A stretch of 64,000 bases of DNA. Origin: Chaetoderma sp. LZ-2023a. Its lineage: Eukaryota; Mollusca; Caudofoveata; Chaetodermatida; Chaetodermatidae. Where the stretch lies: NCBI GenBank assembly GCA_034401795.1, contig CM067370.1, positions 60,738,369-60,802,368 of the forward strand. Direction: 5' to 3'. Positions 33,216 through 43,329 of this stretch are shown here, piece after piece. The position numbers and the translations under genes were made by a program. Under the pieces are notes generated by a model that saw nothing but the letters and a program-made list of their open reading frames with translations, was not told where the DNA came from and did no database searches. Numbering within the stretch: position 1 is the first letter of the stretch; every line of letters begins with the position of its first letter.

Positions 33216-33475
33216 TGCAACAGTCGGCTCCCACCACCTCGTGGTCCACTTCCCTCCTGTAGCCGCCGAACCGTGGCTCCCACTGATATAAAACAGTCTA
33301 CAACAGTCAGCTCCCACCACCTCATGGCCCACCTCCCTCCTATAGCCGCCGATCCGCGGCTCCCACCGACTAAAACAGTCTAACAAGTTGGCCTCCTGTA
33401 GTTGCCTCTGTTCTGACAGCACACCTCCCTCCTGTAGCCGCGGATCATGGATCAGTCGCTCCCACCACGTTCTGT
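33215..33475. repeat. tandem array, unit about 85 bp (GGCTCCCACCACC)
   Basis: GTCGGCTCCCACCACCTCGT (33222), GTCAGCTCCCACCACCTCAT (33307) and degraded third and fourth units with CCTCCCTCCTGTAGCCGC. It is GC-rich against an AT-rich background. The minus-strand 86-codon frame merely reflects the repeat. Confidence 0.75.
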
Positions 33476-33781
33476 TCTATAACACTCATTTTATAACTAC
33501 TTTATCTAACATCTTTACACTCAATACACAATTACATCCTCACAACACAAGAACAAGAAATAACCTGCAGTCAACACACTACCAAAGAAAAGCAGCACAA
33601 CAAAAACCTTCATACAAAGCATTTATGGAATAATACAGAAACAAGCACACACACAGACATCATAAGGCTACAGTCTTTTAAGCAGAGTATCAAAAAGAAG
33701 ATTATAGAAAACTACTAGAATCTGAAAAACACTCACCATCATGGCATGCTATTCTCATACTTGCACCCAGTCACCAGAAGA

Positions 33782-33782
<1 letters not shown>
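33476..33782. other. AC-rich non-coding sequence
   Basis: ACACAAGAACAAG-type low-complexity sequence before the AAT microsatellite; no gene seen. Confidence 0.4.

Positions 33783-33842
<60 letters not shown>
33783..33842. repeat. (AAT)n microsatellite
   Basis: About 20 AAT units; in one frame they read as poly-Asn. Confidence 0.95.
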
Positions 33843-34329
33843 TCTGTCTTAATGGTAACCACCAAACCAAAAAAAAAGAAGAAAATTTTAATACTTCGTC
33901 AATGATAATACGAATATGTAATATAGAATTATTAACTTAAGCAAGATAAGCACACATCCCTCATGTTTGTCCCTGTAAATATATATATAAATATATGTCT
34001 ATTAACTGTCAGACTGCTGCAAGCCACCGGACAATAATTTCAATTGGCAATGACTCTGGATTGGCTGAGTATTCAAAGTTTCGCACATCCCGGCATCTTG
34101 AGATCGGTGCCATTAAAGAGGGGGCAAACGTACTACATGTAAAGAGGAAATTAGCTCCTCCAAAAATGGCATCGCTCCCAGGGTATTATGGGAAATTTGA
34201 TTGTGATAACGTCATTGCGATTCTATGAATTTTGGAAACAGTTTGACTAAGTTGTTGGTGTCTTAGCCACCAACAACTTTCGGTCAAATTATTTCAGAGG
34301 TACTCAGCATACCCTGAGTTAAACCCCAT

Positions 34330-34690
34330 GGAATGAAGGAAATTTCAATTTCCCTTTCTCCGAGATCTAACAATACTCACCATTCTATTACTTCTGACAC
34401 AAGCTGTCTTGGATAGCTGGCCCTAGGACTCTAGACGTAGTAAGCTTTACTAGCTCCGGAACTGGGTACTCGGCTCCCAATAGCCGAGTACCCGTTTGCC
34501 ATGAAGCTCATATTGTTTGCATAGCCACCAAACAAGAGATACCCATGGCGTGCCTCCATGGGGCTGGGAGGCAGGGTCCGTAATAGAATGGTGAGTATTG
34601 TTAGATCTCGGAGAAAGGGAAATTGAGATTTCGTTCATTCTCCTTCGATCAATACTCACCATTCTATTACTTCTGATATACACCAGATTT
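34330..34690. repeat. inverted-repeat cluster at the 3' side of DIRS element B
   Basis: A block of about 72 bp (34330-34402: GGAAATTTCAATTTCC, CTTTCTCCGAGATCTAACAA, TACTCACCATTCTATTACTT) recurs inverted at about 34570-34640. A third, direct, partial copy (CAATACTCACCATTCTATTA) is at 34651-34678. Between the arms is a perfect 12-bp hairpin, GGGTACTCGGCT-CCCAAT-AGCCGAGTACCC (34464-34493). Such mixed inverted and direct repeats are expected at DIRS termini, and it lies downstream of the recombinase of element B, but the other end of B was not found to match. Confidence 0.6.
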
Positions 34691-35170
34691 AGACAGTAAC
34701 CTGGTGGGAAGGGGCAAGCTATCAATTGCTACTTTCGCCCCTTGGAGAAAGAGCTTAGACTTAAACTTGACAAATGGAGACCTAAAAGGACCATCATGTT
34801 AAAGGGACCGAATCACATTCGCATCACTGCCCCACCCCCACTTCCCTCCTAAGAAAGGGAGAGAACTCACGAACATGCATCTCGCCTGAAAACACAAATA
34901 TGCTAAGAAGGTTAACTGCTCTTTGCATATATTAGCCTGGGAATGAGCATGAATATATAAGATGAATAGATATGATATATACACATAATACAAAACCTCT
35001 CAATCTTGAATTACCTCATGATATTTGGATTCCAGACGTGGAGCCTTCAACCAATCACTCGTCCGGCCATCAGTGACACAATCTAGTTGACATCCTCTCA
35101 CTTGACCATGTCTGCTTTCTAATTCTTGCTTACAAATGCCAAAATGGAGAATTGCAGTGTGGTCATTTAA

Positions 35171-35940
35171 CTATCGTTTCAAAACAGCTGAAGCGAGTGG
35201 ATTGGCGGAGTCTGACACATCCCTCATATAGTAATCCGTGAAAGAGGACTCACAGTGCCATTGTGCAACAGCCATGATGTCCTCTAACGGAACACCATTG
35301 TAAAGGGCGGTCGAGGCGGCTATTCCTCTAAGGTCGTGTGCCCTTGCGCATTGCACCTGGTGCCTAGTCGCAATCTTATGGGTAGTCTGAATACATTCGA
35401 CTACCCAACGAGAGATAGAATCCATGGATGCGGCGCCATATGGCTTCTTATGGCAGATTCACAATGTCTATCATTAGACCGTAACGAGTCTGTCCATCTT
35501 TTGTACTTAGTACTGGCACTGGCATCACGATCAAACCTAGTTAGTTTCGGTATAATGATCAGTTTGCCGGGATATTTCAAAGATTGATTCTTTGACATAA
35601 ACTCTTCTCTTGGCAGTAGACGCAGACCCTCTCCAGAGACAATAAATCGGTCTCTCTCTGCGGAAAGTGCATGGATATCACTGCGCCTTCTAGCTGAGGA
35701 AGCTGTCAATAGAAAAACCGCCTTTAGAGTCAAACGCTTTAGACTAGCCGAACGCAACGGTTCGAAAGGGTGCTTCGCCAGTACATTAAGAACTAAAGAT
35801 AGACTCCAGGCTGGAATGACTACCGGTTGTCTCGGTCGGAGATTGCTCATTCCCTTCACCATCACATTTAACTGGGCCACCTCTGGACTATCCCTGTTGG
35901 CTAGACAAGGGACAAATGATGCCAAAGCTGACTTGTATCC
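35171..35940 (-). pseudogene. tyrosine recombinase of DIRS element B, catalytic part
   Basis: Frames 35925-35401 and 35425-35171, one frameshift apart. Core-binding text KSALASFVPCL and VKGMSNLRP, then SSARRRSDIHALSAE (first catalytic Arg), RAHDLRGIAAS (His-x2-Arg), AVAQWHCESSFTDYY (Trp, and the nucleophilic Tyr pair). All catalytic boxes survive. Just upstream, at about 35962, is a TAG and an apparent deletion between GKG and IAGYK. The N-terminal piece lies on the other side of element 1 (41264-41330: TTSEDFTRQAADFIAAVRR). Confidence 0.85.
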
Positions 35941-36018
35941 AGCAATACCCTTTCCTTCACACTAGTCTGCAAATTTGTTAACATTGTTGTTATATGACTT
36001 GAAGGTTGACATCCTTCT

Positions 36019-36919
36019 GGGTCATTCCATATAAGGACCAAAATTTTTGAAATCCGTCAAGTCATAGTTTCAGATTTCCTTCAAACTTTGTCAGAGTAAG
36101 CATATGTATGTATTAACAGGAAATTCCAAGTATTATAGTGAAAGGTTAAATACTTTTTGAAAACTGGCCTATCCAATACCCCCTGCCTAAAATTGACAAA
36201 AATTTGTAACAAAATTTCTATGTTTGAGGCTTCATATCTCACCGACTACAGTGCTCACAATACTAGGTATTTTTATTTTAACAGTCTGGTCACCATAGTT
36301 CGAGAAAATCACAAGCATTTTGTGCTGACCTGTTTTAGGCATGTATTAGGGGTCGTCAAAAATGCCAAAAAGTGTGATTTTTCATATTTTAATCCAAATT
36401 TGGTGATGCCGTAAAATGTATTTGTATTTGGTTTACACAAATGATTTCTATCCTGTTAACTAGAGCTACTGCTACTTTAGTGATATTTATTACCTAATGG
36501 CAAGATATGCTCCGCAAAAATTTTGTGGGAGCCATACCCCCACCCCTGTTCACCAAAATGGGGTGACTTCATAACATGTTTTTTCAAAATAACCCCTTTC
36601 AATTTTTTAAATATTTTGGTGAATGTTATATATATGGTCAATGGTTACAGGGCCAAAAGGTTCACTCTTACATTTGTTTCCTTTTAGAGCTATGGCAAAT
36701 ACAAAATCTGATATTTTTTCAAAAACTTGTATGATATTCGATTTTGGGAGGTTAATAATTTTAAAAGTATACACTCTAGAAGTATGAAACAAGAGATGTA
36801 GCGCGTTTCCCTGCCTTATTAAAAGAAACAACCAGCATTTCCCTTTTACAAAATAGATAAACATGGATTTTAGAGATGTCAAAACCTTACTTTGTTAAAA
36901 TTTGACATTTTTGTGGGTA
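36019..36919. repeat. left terminal inverted repeat of element 1
   Basis: Aligns by eye, with substitutions and small gaps, to the complement of 40375-41263: GGGTCATTCC; TTTCCTTCAAACTTT-TCAG; GAGCATATG-type text; TTTGAGGC-TCATATCTCA; CACCCC-TTCAC-AAA; CATTTGTTCCCTTTTGGAG-like text; and TTTTAACAAAGT-type sequence at the inner end, ATTTGACATTTTT (36899-36911). The 85-codon plus frame here mirrors the 77-codon minus frame in the right repeat and is a by-product. Confidence 0.75.
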
Positions 36920-36951
36920 AACTACAAGTCATTATTCAACAACATTTTCAA

Positions 36952-37060
36952 TGGGAATAACATATTGCCTGGAGAATATTTAAAAAACAATTTGACTATA
37001 AGTTGTTGCTGACTTAGCCATCAATAATTTTCAGTCAAATCATTTTCAAAATATACACCA
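36952..37060. repeat. inner palindrome of family P inside element 1
   Basis: GAATATTTAAAAAACAATTTGACTATAAG-type left arm (shown here in part: ACAATTTGACTATAAG) and a TTTTCAGTCAAATCATTTTC right arm around GCTGACTTAGCCATC. It lies just inside the left terminal repeat of element 1. Confidence 0.55.
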
Positions 37061-37496
37061 GGTACAGTAAGCTGGTCGAGCTGCAACAGCTCATCACTCA
37101 GTCCTGAGTTATCCAGTGTTAATAAAGACTGAGAGATTTCATATCTAGAGAAAATAACTCAACCTTCAGAGCTTTGTATATAATTAGGTCAATTGCTGTA
37201 ATAGACATAGGTAGTGAGGTGATATTGATTAGTCACATGGTCTCAGTTTTTCTCAGAGATCTGCATGCAAGTATTGCTACCAACAAGAGTTCAGTCAAGC
37301 ATTTTAAGTGATCAAGATTAGGCAGCATGACCAGTGAAAGTGTTTAATAATTACTGCTTTGAAACATTGACATTGTTGCTGATACACAAATGTTTAGATA
37401 TTTACTTTAGAAATTTAATAATTCACTATACATTTTAATGATAAATTAGGCCTTTTAATTTGAAAAGTGTAAACTTTGACTAGGACACGTTGCACA

Positions 37497-40017
37497 ATGG
37501 CTGAATTACCAGAGACATTTTGTTCAGTTGGACGTCTCACTAATGATAAATGTCATAAGTTTACGGATAAATGCTCTGTAAATGATGTTGTACAATTGAC
37601 GGCTACAGATAAAACACTTGTTGCAATGAGAAGTGGCCAGAGTGAGGATAGTTTAGAAACAGTGTGCTGTTGCCACAAGAAACACTATCTGCATATATTC
37701 CCGATGATGAAGCAGAACACTTCATGTTGTGATCCCCTAAAAGTTCACAAAAAGCTTATTAAAAAGGGACTAGTTAATATAGATCAAGAAATTGTGGCAT
37801 TAATACAGTCGAAAACTAGAGAGAAAACAACCTGGCCAAAAGATTTGCCATCATTGTTTGCAGAAAATTAATAACCTGACAGATTGTAGTGACAGTGAAC
37901 CGGAATCAATGGCCATAGCAGATACTTTGTACAGTAATGCTGAATGCCTCAACTCTAGTTTCTCAGCAGTTGGAGTTTCTCCCCTAAAGAGTGTCCATTC
38001 AGAAAGGAAAGTATCATATGGTAAACGAAAAATCAAACAAATGGCAGAAGCAACAACAAGTCACATGGCATCCCACCTAGGTTTTCCACCTAATAAATTA
38101 GTTGCTGACACTTCACAAACTGAATGTACATGTGATTCTAAGTTAGATGTGGACTACTTGGTATCGAACATGAATGAAAAACTGTCTGTGTCATCATGAA
38201 ATCAAAAGATACAAGTATTGACTATTACACCTAAATCATGGTCGATAGATAAAACTGTTCAGGTTTTTCAAGCATGTGGTGTTACGCGTTATATGGTGAA
38301 ACAAGCCAGACAACTTGCGCAGAATGATGGAATACTCGCTGATCGTGAAACCTTTAAAAGAAATAAGCTTGATCAGCATACACTAGATAGTGTTAATAAC
38401 TACTACCAAGATGATACTGTATCTAGACTATTACCCGGGAAAAATGATTTTGTTACTATAAGAATTTGTGGTACCAAAGAACATAAGCAAAAACGGCTAA
38501 TCCTGACAAATTTGAAGGAAGTACATGCTAATTTCAAAACAGAAACTGGACTTGGTTTCTCTAAATTTGTTGGGTTAAGACCCAAATGGTGTGTAACTGT
38601 TTCTTCTAGCGGCAGCCACAATGTTTGTGTATGCGAAAAATACCAAAATGTAAAGTTTATGGTGGATGTTATCTCTGAAGACTATCATAACCTAATTGAC
38701 AAATCTGTATGTGACAGTAGTTCTAGAAATTGCATGCTGCAACGATGTGAAAAGTGTCCAGGAACTGCATTTCTCAAAACTTACTTAGAGCAAGACCTTT
38801 ACGAGCACATGGATGAGGATGACATCATTAAATTCAATGAATGGGTATCCACAGACCGAATTGAAATCATGCGCCGAGAAGTATCAGTTGAAGATTTTAT
38901 TTCTATATTATGTCAACGGATCCAAGAATTAACACCACATTCCTTCATAGCGAAATCTCAAAGTGAATTCTTGAAAGCGTGCAAACATGATTTAGATGAC
39001 ACTACTGCCATTGTTGTTCTCGACTTTGCTGAAAATTACAGCATTATTGTGCGAGATTGTGTACAGGGATTTTATTGGAACAATTCTCAAGTCACGATAC
39101 ATCCTTTGGCATTTTATGTTAAGGCTTATGGAAAGTTGAATGAAGAAAATGTATGCTTCATCTCTGAGTGTCTGAAACACGAAACAAATACTGTGTACTG
39201 TTTTCAGGAGATTTTTACAAGATATTTGAAGGAAAAGTATCCCAATATTCATATAATTAAATACTTTAGTGATGGGTGTGCAGGACAATACAAGAACTTC
39301 AAAAACTTTATTAATGTCTGCCATCATTATTCAGATTTTGATATTAAGGCAGAATGGCATTTCTTTGCTACCAGCCATGGTAAAGGTGTTTGCGACGGTA
39401 TCGGTGGCACAGTGAAGCGCTTAGCCGCAAGGGCTAGTCTGCAAACAGCGCTTATACAAAATGCTAGTGAATTGTATGAATTCAGCCAACAGAACATAAG
39501 CAAGATCAAGTTCTTCTTAGTTAGTAAAGATGAGATCCAGACCCATCATACAATGTTGGAAGAGCGGTATCTCCTTGCCAAAACAGTGCAAGGAACCAGG
39601 TCATTCCATTCGTTTGTTCCAAATGACACTAACTCTATCACAGTAAAGCGAATTTCAACTGATGATGTTTCATACACTCGGTCATTTTCTAACACACAAC
39701 CTGGTATGTCATCAGAGATTCAGAATTTAAATATCCCTATGGAACTGTCTTTGAGTGACTATGTTGGTGCATTGTATGACAAAAATTGGTGGTTTGGCAT
39801 AGTGTTAGAAATTAGTCTAGAAAATGAGGACTGTCTCATTTCGTTTATGAAGCCGCATGGACCAGCTCGATCCTTTAGTTGGGCAAGGCGCACAGACCAG
39901 TGCTGGGTTCCTTTTTGTGACATTCTAAGTAAGGTGTCAACACCATTGACAGCAACTGGCCGGCAGTACACTTTTCCACAAACTGATATCGACTTTATAA
40001 ATGGACTATTTAAATAA
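37497..40017 (+). pseudogene. transposase of element 1 (about 840 codons; one frameshift, one in-frame TGA)
   Basis: Start ATG at 37497 (MAELPETFC). The N-terminus has a Cys/His cluster (VCCCHKKHYLHIF, TSCCDPL). A frameshift near 37865 moves to the frame of DCSDSEPES; a TGA at 38197-38199 is the only stop before 599 open codons (38218-40017). Numbered from 38218: HTH-like CGVTRYMVKQARQL (about 20-33); GFSKFVGLRPKW and SHNVCVCEKYQNVKF; RCEKCPG zinc-knuckle-like motif; VLDFAENY with D269; FSDGCAGQYKN with D352; HFFATSHGKGVCDGIGGTVK with H387 and D393; then a C-terminal YDKNWWFGIVLEIS module (about 520-560) resembling a Tudor/SH3 barrel. D269, D352 and D393 are my candidates for the acidic triad. 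The long intact frame suggests recent activity. The reading frame could be a domesticated gene, but it sits exactly between terminal repeats. Confidence 0.8.
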
Positions 40018-40374
40018 TTTGGAGGAGCGGTATATGCTGGATCATGTACCGTATCATCAATTATTGCTGAGGTATGTAGTATTATGTACTATCTCTTAAC
40101 ACTTTTATATTATATCATGTGTATTAACCAATGCCTGTCTCAGTTTATTAAATAATTCCATGAAATGGGTGACATTTAGGCATACTTTAGTATGAGAGAT
40201 TACACATATTGGCCTGGTCGCAGTGTGTCAAAATTGTCTATAAATGGCCATAGAAGTCCATGTAGCTGTACTAATATGACCATAATATACCATTCAATGT
40301 CCACCTATGATGAAAAAGTATCTAAAATGCTAAAGTGGAGATATTTTAAACTTTTTAAAACAAATTAGATTGTC
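40018..40374. other. 3' untranslated part of element 1
   Basis: AT-rich sequence between the transposase stop and the right terminal repeat. No further frame and no clear polyadenylation signal beyond AT-rich text. Confidence 0.5.
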
Positions 40375-41263
40375 GCGAAAAATGTCAAATTTTAACATAG
40401 TCAGGTCTTTGGGTCTAGAAAATCGATGTTTATGTATTATATAACCAGGGAATGCTGATTGGTTCTTCTAATATAGCAGGAGAACTGGTTGTATCACTTG
40501 TTTCATGCCTCTAGGCCCTATAATTTTAAAATTATTAACCCCCAAAAATGGAATATCGTACAAGTTTTACAAAAATATCACATTTCTAATATGCCATAGC
40601 TCCAAAAGGGAACAAATGTAAGAGTGCAACTTTTAACCATGTAACTATTGACTATATATCTACCATTCACCAAAATAAAATAAAAATTGAAAGGGGTTAT
40701 TTTGACTTAATAGGCGATGAAGTTGGCCCTCTTTTGTGAAAGGGGTGGTGCATTGGGCCCCCACAATTTTTTGATGAGCAAACCTTGCTGTTAGTCAGTA
40801 AATATTACTAAGCTAATATTAGCTCTAGTGAACTGGGTAGAAATCATTTAGTTACAGCAACTATAATATACATTTTACTGTATCACCAAATTTTGTTGAA
40901 ACAGGAAAATTAGCTGTTTTTAACGTTTTTGGTGACCCCTAAAACACACCAAAAACAAGTCAACACATATTGCTTGTTATTTTCCTCAAGTATGCTGACC
41001 AGAGCATTAGAATGAAAAGATCTAGTATTGTAAACAGCATATTGGATGAGATATGATGTCTCAAACATTGGATCTGTGCTTGAAACTTTTGTCAATTTTA
41101 GCATAGGGGTCTTTGAGAGGGCATTTTTCAAAAAGTATTTCACATATCAGTTAAAAAATTGTCATGCTCAACTAAAACATCCATATGCTCACACTGAGAA
41201 AGTTTGAAGGAAATCCGTGACAATGAGTTGACGGGCATTGGTCCATCTTATACGGAATGACCC
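40375..41263. repeat. right terminal inverted repeat of element 1
   Basis: Complement of 36019-36919. It begins at AAAAATGTCAAATTTTAACA (about 40379) and ends TACGGAATGACCC at 41263, followed directly by the TTCT duplication. Confidence 0.75.
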
Positions 41264-41266
41264 TTC

Positions 41267-41794
41267 TCACAGCTGCGATGAAATCAGCAGCTTGTCGTGT
41301 AAAATCTTCCGACGTGGTACATTGTTTGATAACATCCACACAGTCAATTTGAACATTTCGGGACACTCGTGTAGGAAGCGTCCCTTGGCCTGGGAGATTA
41401 TGTTCGGAATCTCGGGTAACTGCACTGGATTGTCCACCAGCAGATCTAGAAGATCCGTGAACCACGACCTGCTGGGCCAAAATGGCGCTACTAGCAAGAC
41501 CAGGCATGGTTCCTCTGTGATCTTCACCAATATCTTCAGCAGAAGAATGGTGGGTGGGTACGCGTAAGCATGCATCCCTCTCCAGCTTATCGTCAGAGCG
41601 TCTGTATCGACAGCATTTGCATCTGGAATCGGCGAGACATAAGTCATGATTTGAGCATTTTCCTTTGTGGCGAACAAGTCCACGTTGGGTTTGCCCCAAT
41701 GCTCGAAGATCCTGTGAAGAACTGGAGAGTTGAGAGACCATTCTGTTGGCAGAATCCTCTGTCTGCGAGACAAAGCATCAGCCAGAATGTTCAA
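41267..41794 (-). pseudogene. RNase H end and connector of DIRS element B
   Basis: NILADALSRRQ (end of RNase H), VDLFATKENAQIMTYVSP, SWRGMHAYAYPP, LVAPFWPSRSWFTDLL. This conserved block follows RNase H in DIRS-type polyproteins. The recombinase then starts in the next frame (TTSEDFTRQAADFIAAVRR), overlapping the end of this one. Confidence 0.75.
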
Positions 41795-41815
41795 TCGCCC
41801 AGGAATGTTAGCTGC

Positions 41816-42268
41816 TTACACTACTGAGTAATTCCTGCACCATTCAATCAAGTGCCACACTTTCATACATAGTGTGGGTGACTTGGTCCCGCCTTGGCGA
41901 TTTATGTATGATACTACTGTCGAGTTGTCCAACCGTATCAATATCGCCTTGCCCCTGACTTTTGGAAGAAACTTTTCCAACGCCAGTTCCACTGCCATCA
42001 TTTCCAACAGATTGATATGCAGCTGGCTCTCCTGGAGAGTCCATGTGCCCGAGACCTGGTGTTCTCCCAGGCAGGCCCCCCCCCCCAACCCCTCCAGCGA
42101 TGCATCCGTGTACACGGACAGCTGGGGGTGGGGTAGGTGCAGCGAAACTCCTACTAGGAGATTCTGACGCTTTTTCCACCAAACAAGATGCGACATTAAC
42201 GGCTCAAAAACTGACACCAGCTTTGACAGGGGTTCTGTTCTCTGTTTCCACAGAGACATCAGATACAA
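41816..42268 (-). pseudogene. RNase H of DIRS element B
   Basis: 150 codons with LSVYTDASLEGLGGGACLG (first Asp), LHINLLEMMAVELALEKF (Glu), ILIRLDNSTVVSYINRQG (second Asp) and KVWHLIEWCRN. All catalytic positions are present. It connects in frame-shifted fashion to the RT upstream and the NILADALSR block downstream. Confidence 0.85.
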
Positions 42269-42269
42269 C

Positions 42270-43325
42270 TGGATAGGTCTTCACATCAGAGCAGCGTACG
42301 GGATTACCTGCTCCATGGAGACCATCATGCCCAGCATCTGAAGAAACCGCCTCGCCTGAATGTGGTTTCCCAATCAAAAACTCTTGAGGATGGCTAACAG
42401 AGACACCACTCTGGGCTCTGATGGGTAAACCCTGCCCTCCTCGAGATTGAATCGCATCCCCAAATAAACGAAATGTTGAGTGGGTGTCAATTCGGATTTC
42501 TCCTTGTTGACTATCCAGCCTAGATCTGAAAGTAACTTCAGAGTCAGAGCAGTAGCCACCTCTAACTTGGCTGGCGTGTCTGTCTTGATACGCCAATCGT
42601 CTATGTAGGTGTGAAGCGCCACGTTCTCTTCTGAGAAACGCTGTCACCGCAAGGACCACTCTGGTGAAAACCTGTGGAGCTGTTGACAAGCCGAACGGGA
42701 GGACTACAAACTCCCATACCTGATTCTGAAACGCGAATCTCAGAAACCTGTGACAACTCCTGTTTATTGGAATGTGGATATAGGCATCTTTCAGATCGAT
42801 CGATACACACCACATACCCTTCCTCAATCCTGCCATTACCAACCTCGGTGTTTCCATCTGAAACCGAGGCATATGGATAAACCAATTCAATGGCCTGAGA
42901 TTGAGAACGGGTCTCCACACACCCCCCCCCCCCCCGTGCTCTTGGGAACAAGGAACATGTTTGAATAGAAGCCTGGAATGTTCTGGTTTGCTGGTTTTAT
43001 TGCTCCCTTCAGAAGCAAACCTGACACTTCCTTTTGAATGGCTTCTAACTTGTCTGGCTCTCTTGGTACGGGAGTCCAGACTGGTGCCAAAGACAGATTT
43101 TGTGGCGGAAAATCCCACCACTCCGGCATGTATCCCTGGGGTAACCATCCTAGGACAAGACTGTCTGACATCACACCTCGCCACGCCTCTACGAAACGCA
43201 TGAGCCTTCCACCCACTATAGACGTATTGACACCTAATGCGGGTGTCTGGCTCGCAATCCGCACCGACCCCCCTCTTGACGAGAGAGAACCATTTTGGTC
43301 TTGGCTTGACCAGTCTAACTGGCAC
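42270..43325 (-). pseudogene. reverse transcriptase of DIRS element B
   Basis: RT motifs spread over frames: GFYSNMFLVPKSTGG (about 42990), VWRPVLNLRPLNWFI, MWCVSIDLKDAYIHIPI (first Asp), VVLPFGLSTAPQVFTRVVL, then in a shifted frame ALHTYIDDWRIKT (YIDD active site, about 42610), LSDLGWIVNKEKSELTPTQH and LGMRFNLEEGRVYPS. Upstream (about 43230-43100), GGRLMRFVEAWRGVMSD and VLGWLPQGYMPEW form the conserved DIRS RT lead-in. At least two frameshifts, one in a C/G homopolymer near 42918-42934. Confidence 0.85.
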
Positions 43326-43329
43326 CGCT

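Larger units (their letters stand above)
36019..41263 (+). mobile_element. DNA transposon element 1: long terminal inverted repeats, 4-bp TTCT duplication, DFAEN/FSDG/HGKG transposase
   Basis: Both ends are GGGTCATTCC reading inward. The flanks are TTCT at 36015-36018 and 41264-41267. Deleting the element plus one TTCT restores an uninterrupted codon run in the DIRS B recombinase (AAVRR|MSTFKSYNNN), which fixes both ends to the base. Length 5,245 bp, with about 890-bp terminal inverted repeats and a single coding region on the plus strand. A 4-bp duplication that is not TTAA, with GGG termini, does not match hAT, piggyBac, Tc1/mariner, Mutator or PIF/Harbinger. Sola-type elements are the nearest known by duplication length, but I cannot confirm this. 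Confidence 0.85.

Noticed and set aside
33746-33940. 64-codon frame with a poly-Asn run
   Set aside because: Translation of the (AAT)n microsatellite.
36019-36919. Conserved protein in the left terminal repeat of element 1 (85-codon frame)
   Set aside because: Its counterpart in the right repeat is on the opposite strand as expected from inverted-repeat homology; no start or domain supports coding.
37476-37496. Upstream TTG start for the transposase N-terminus
   Set aside because: An ATG in the same frame follows at 37497, and the extra seven residues have no support.
38218-40017. 599-codon frame as a cellular gene
   Set aside because: It sits between inverted repeats with a target duplication and has a paralogue in another transposon, so a transposase is the simpler reading.
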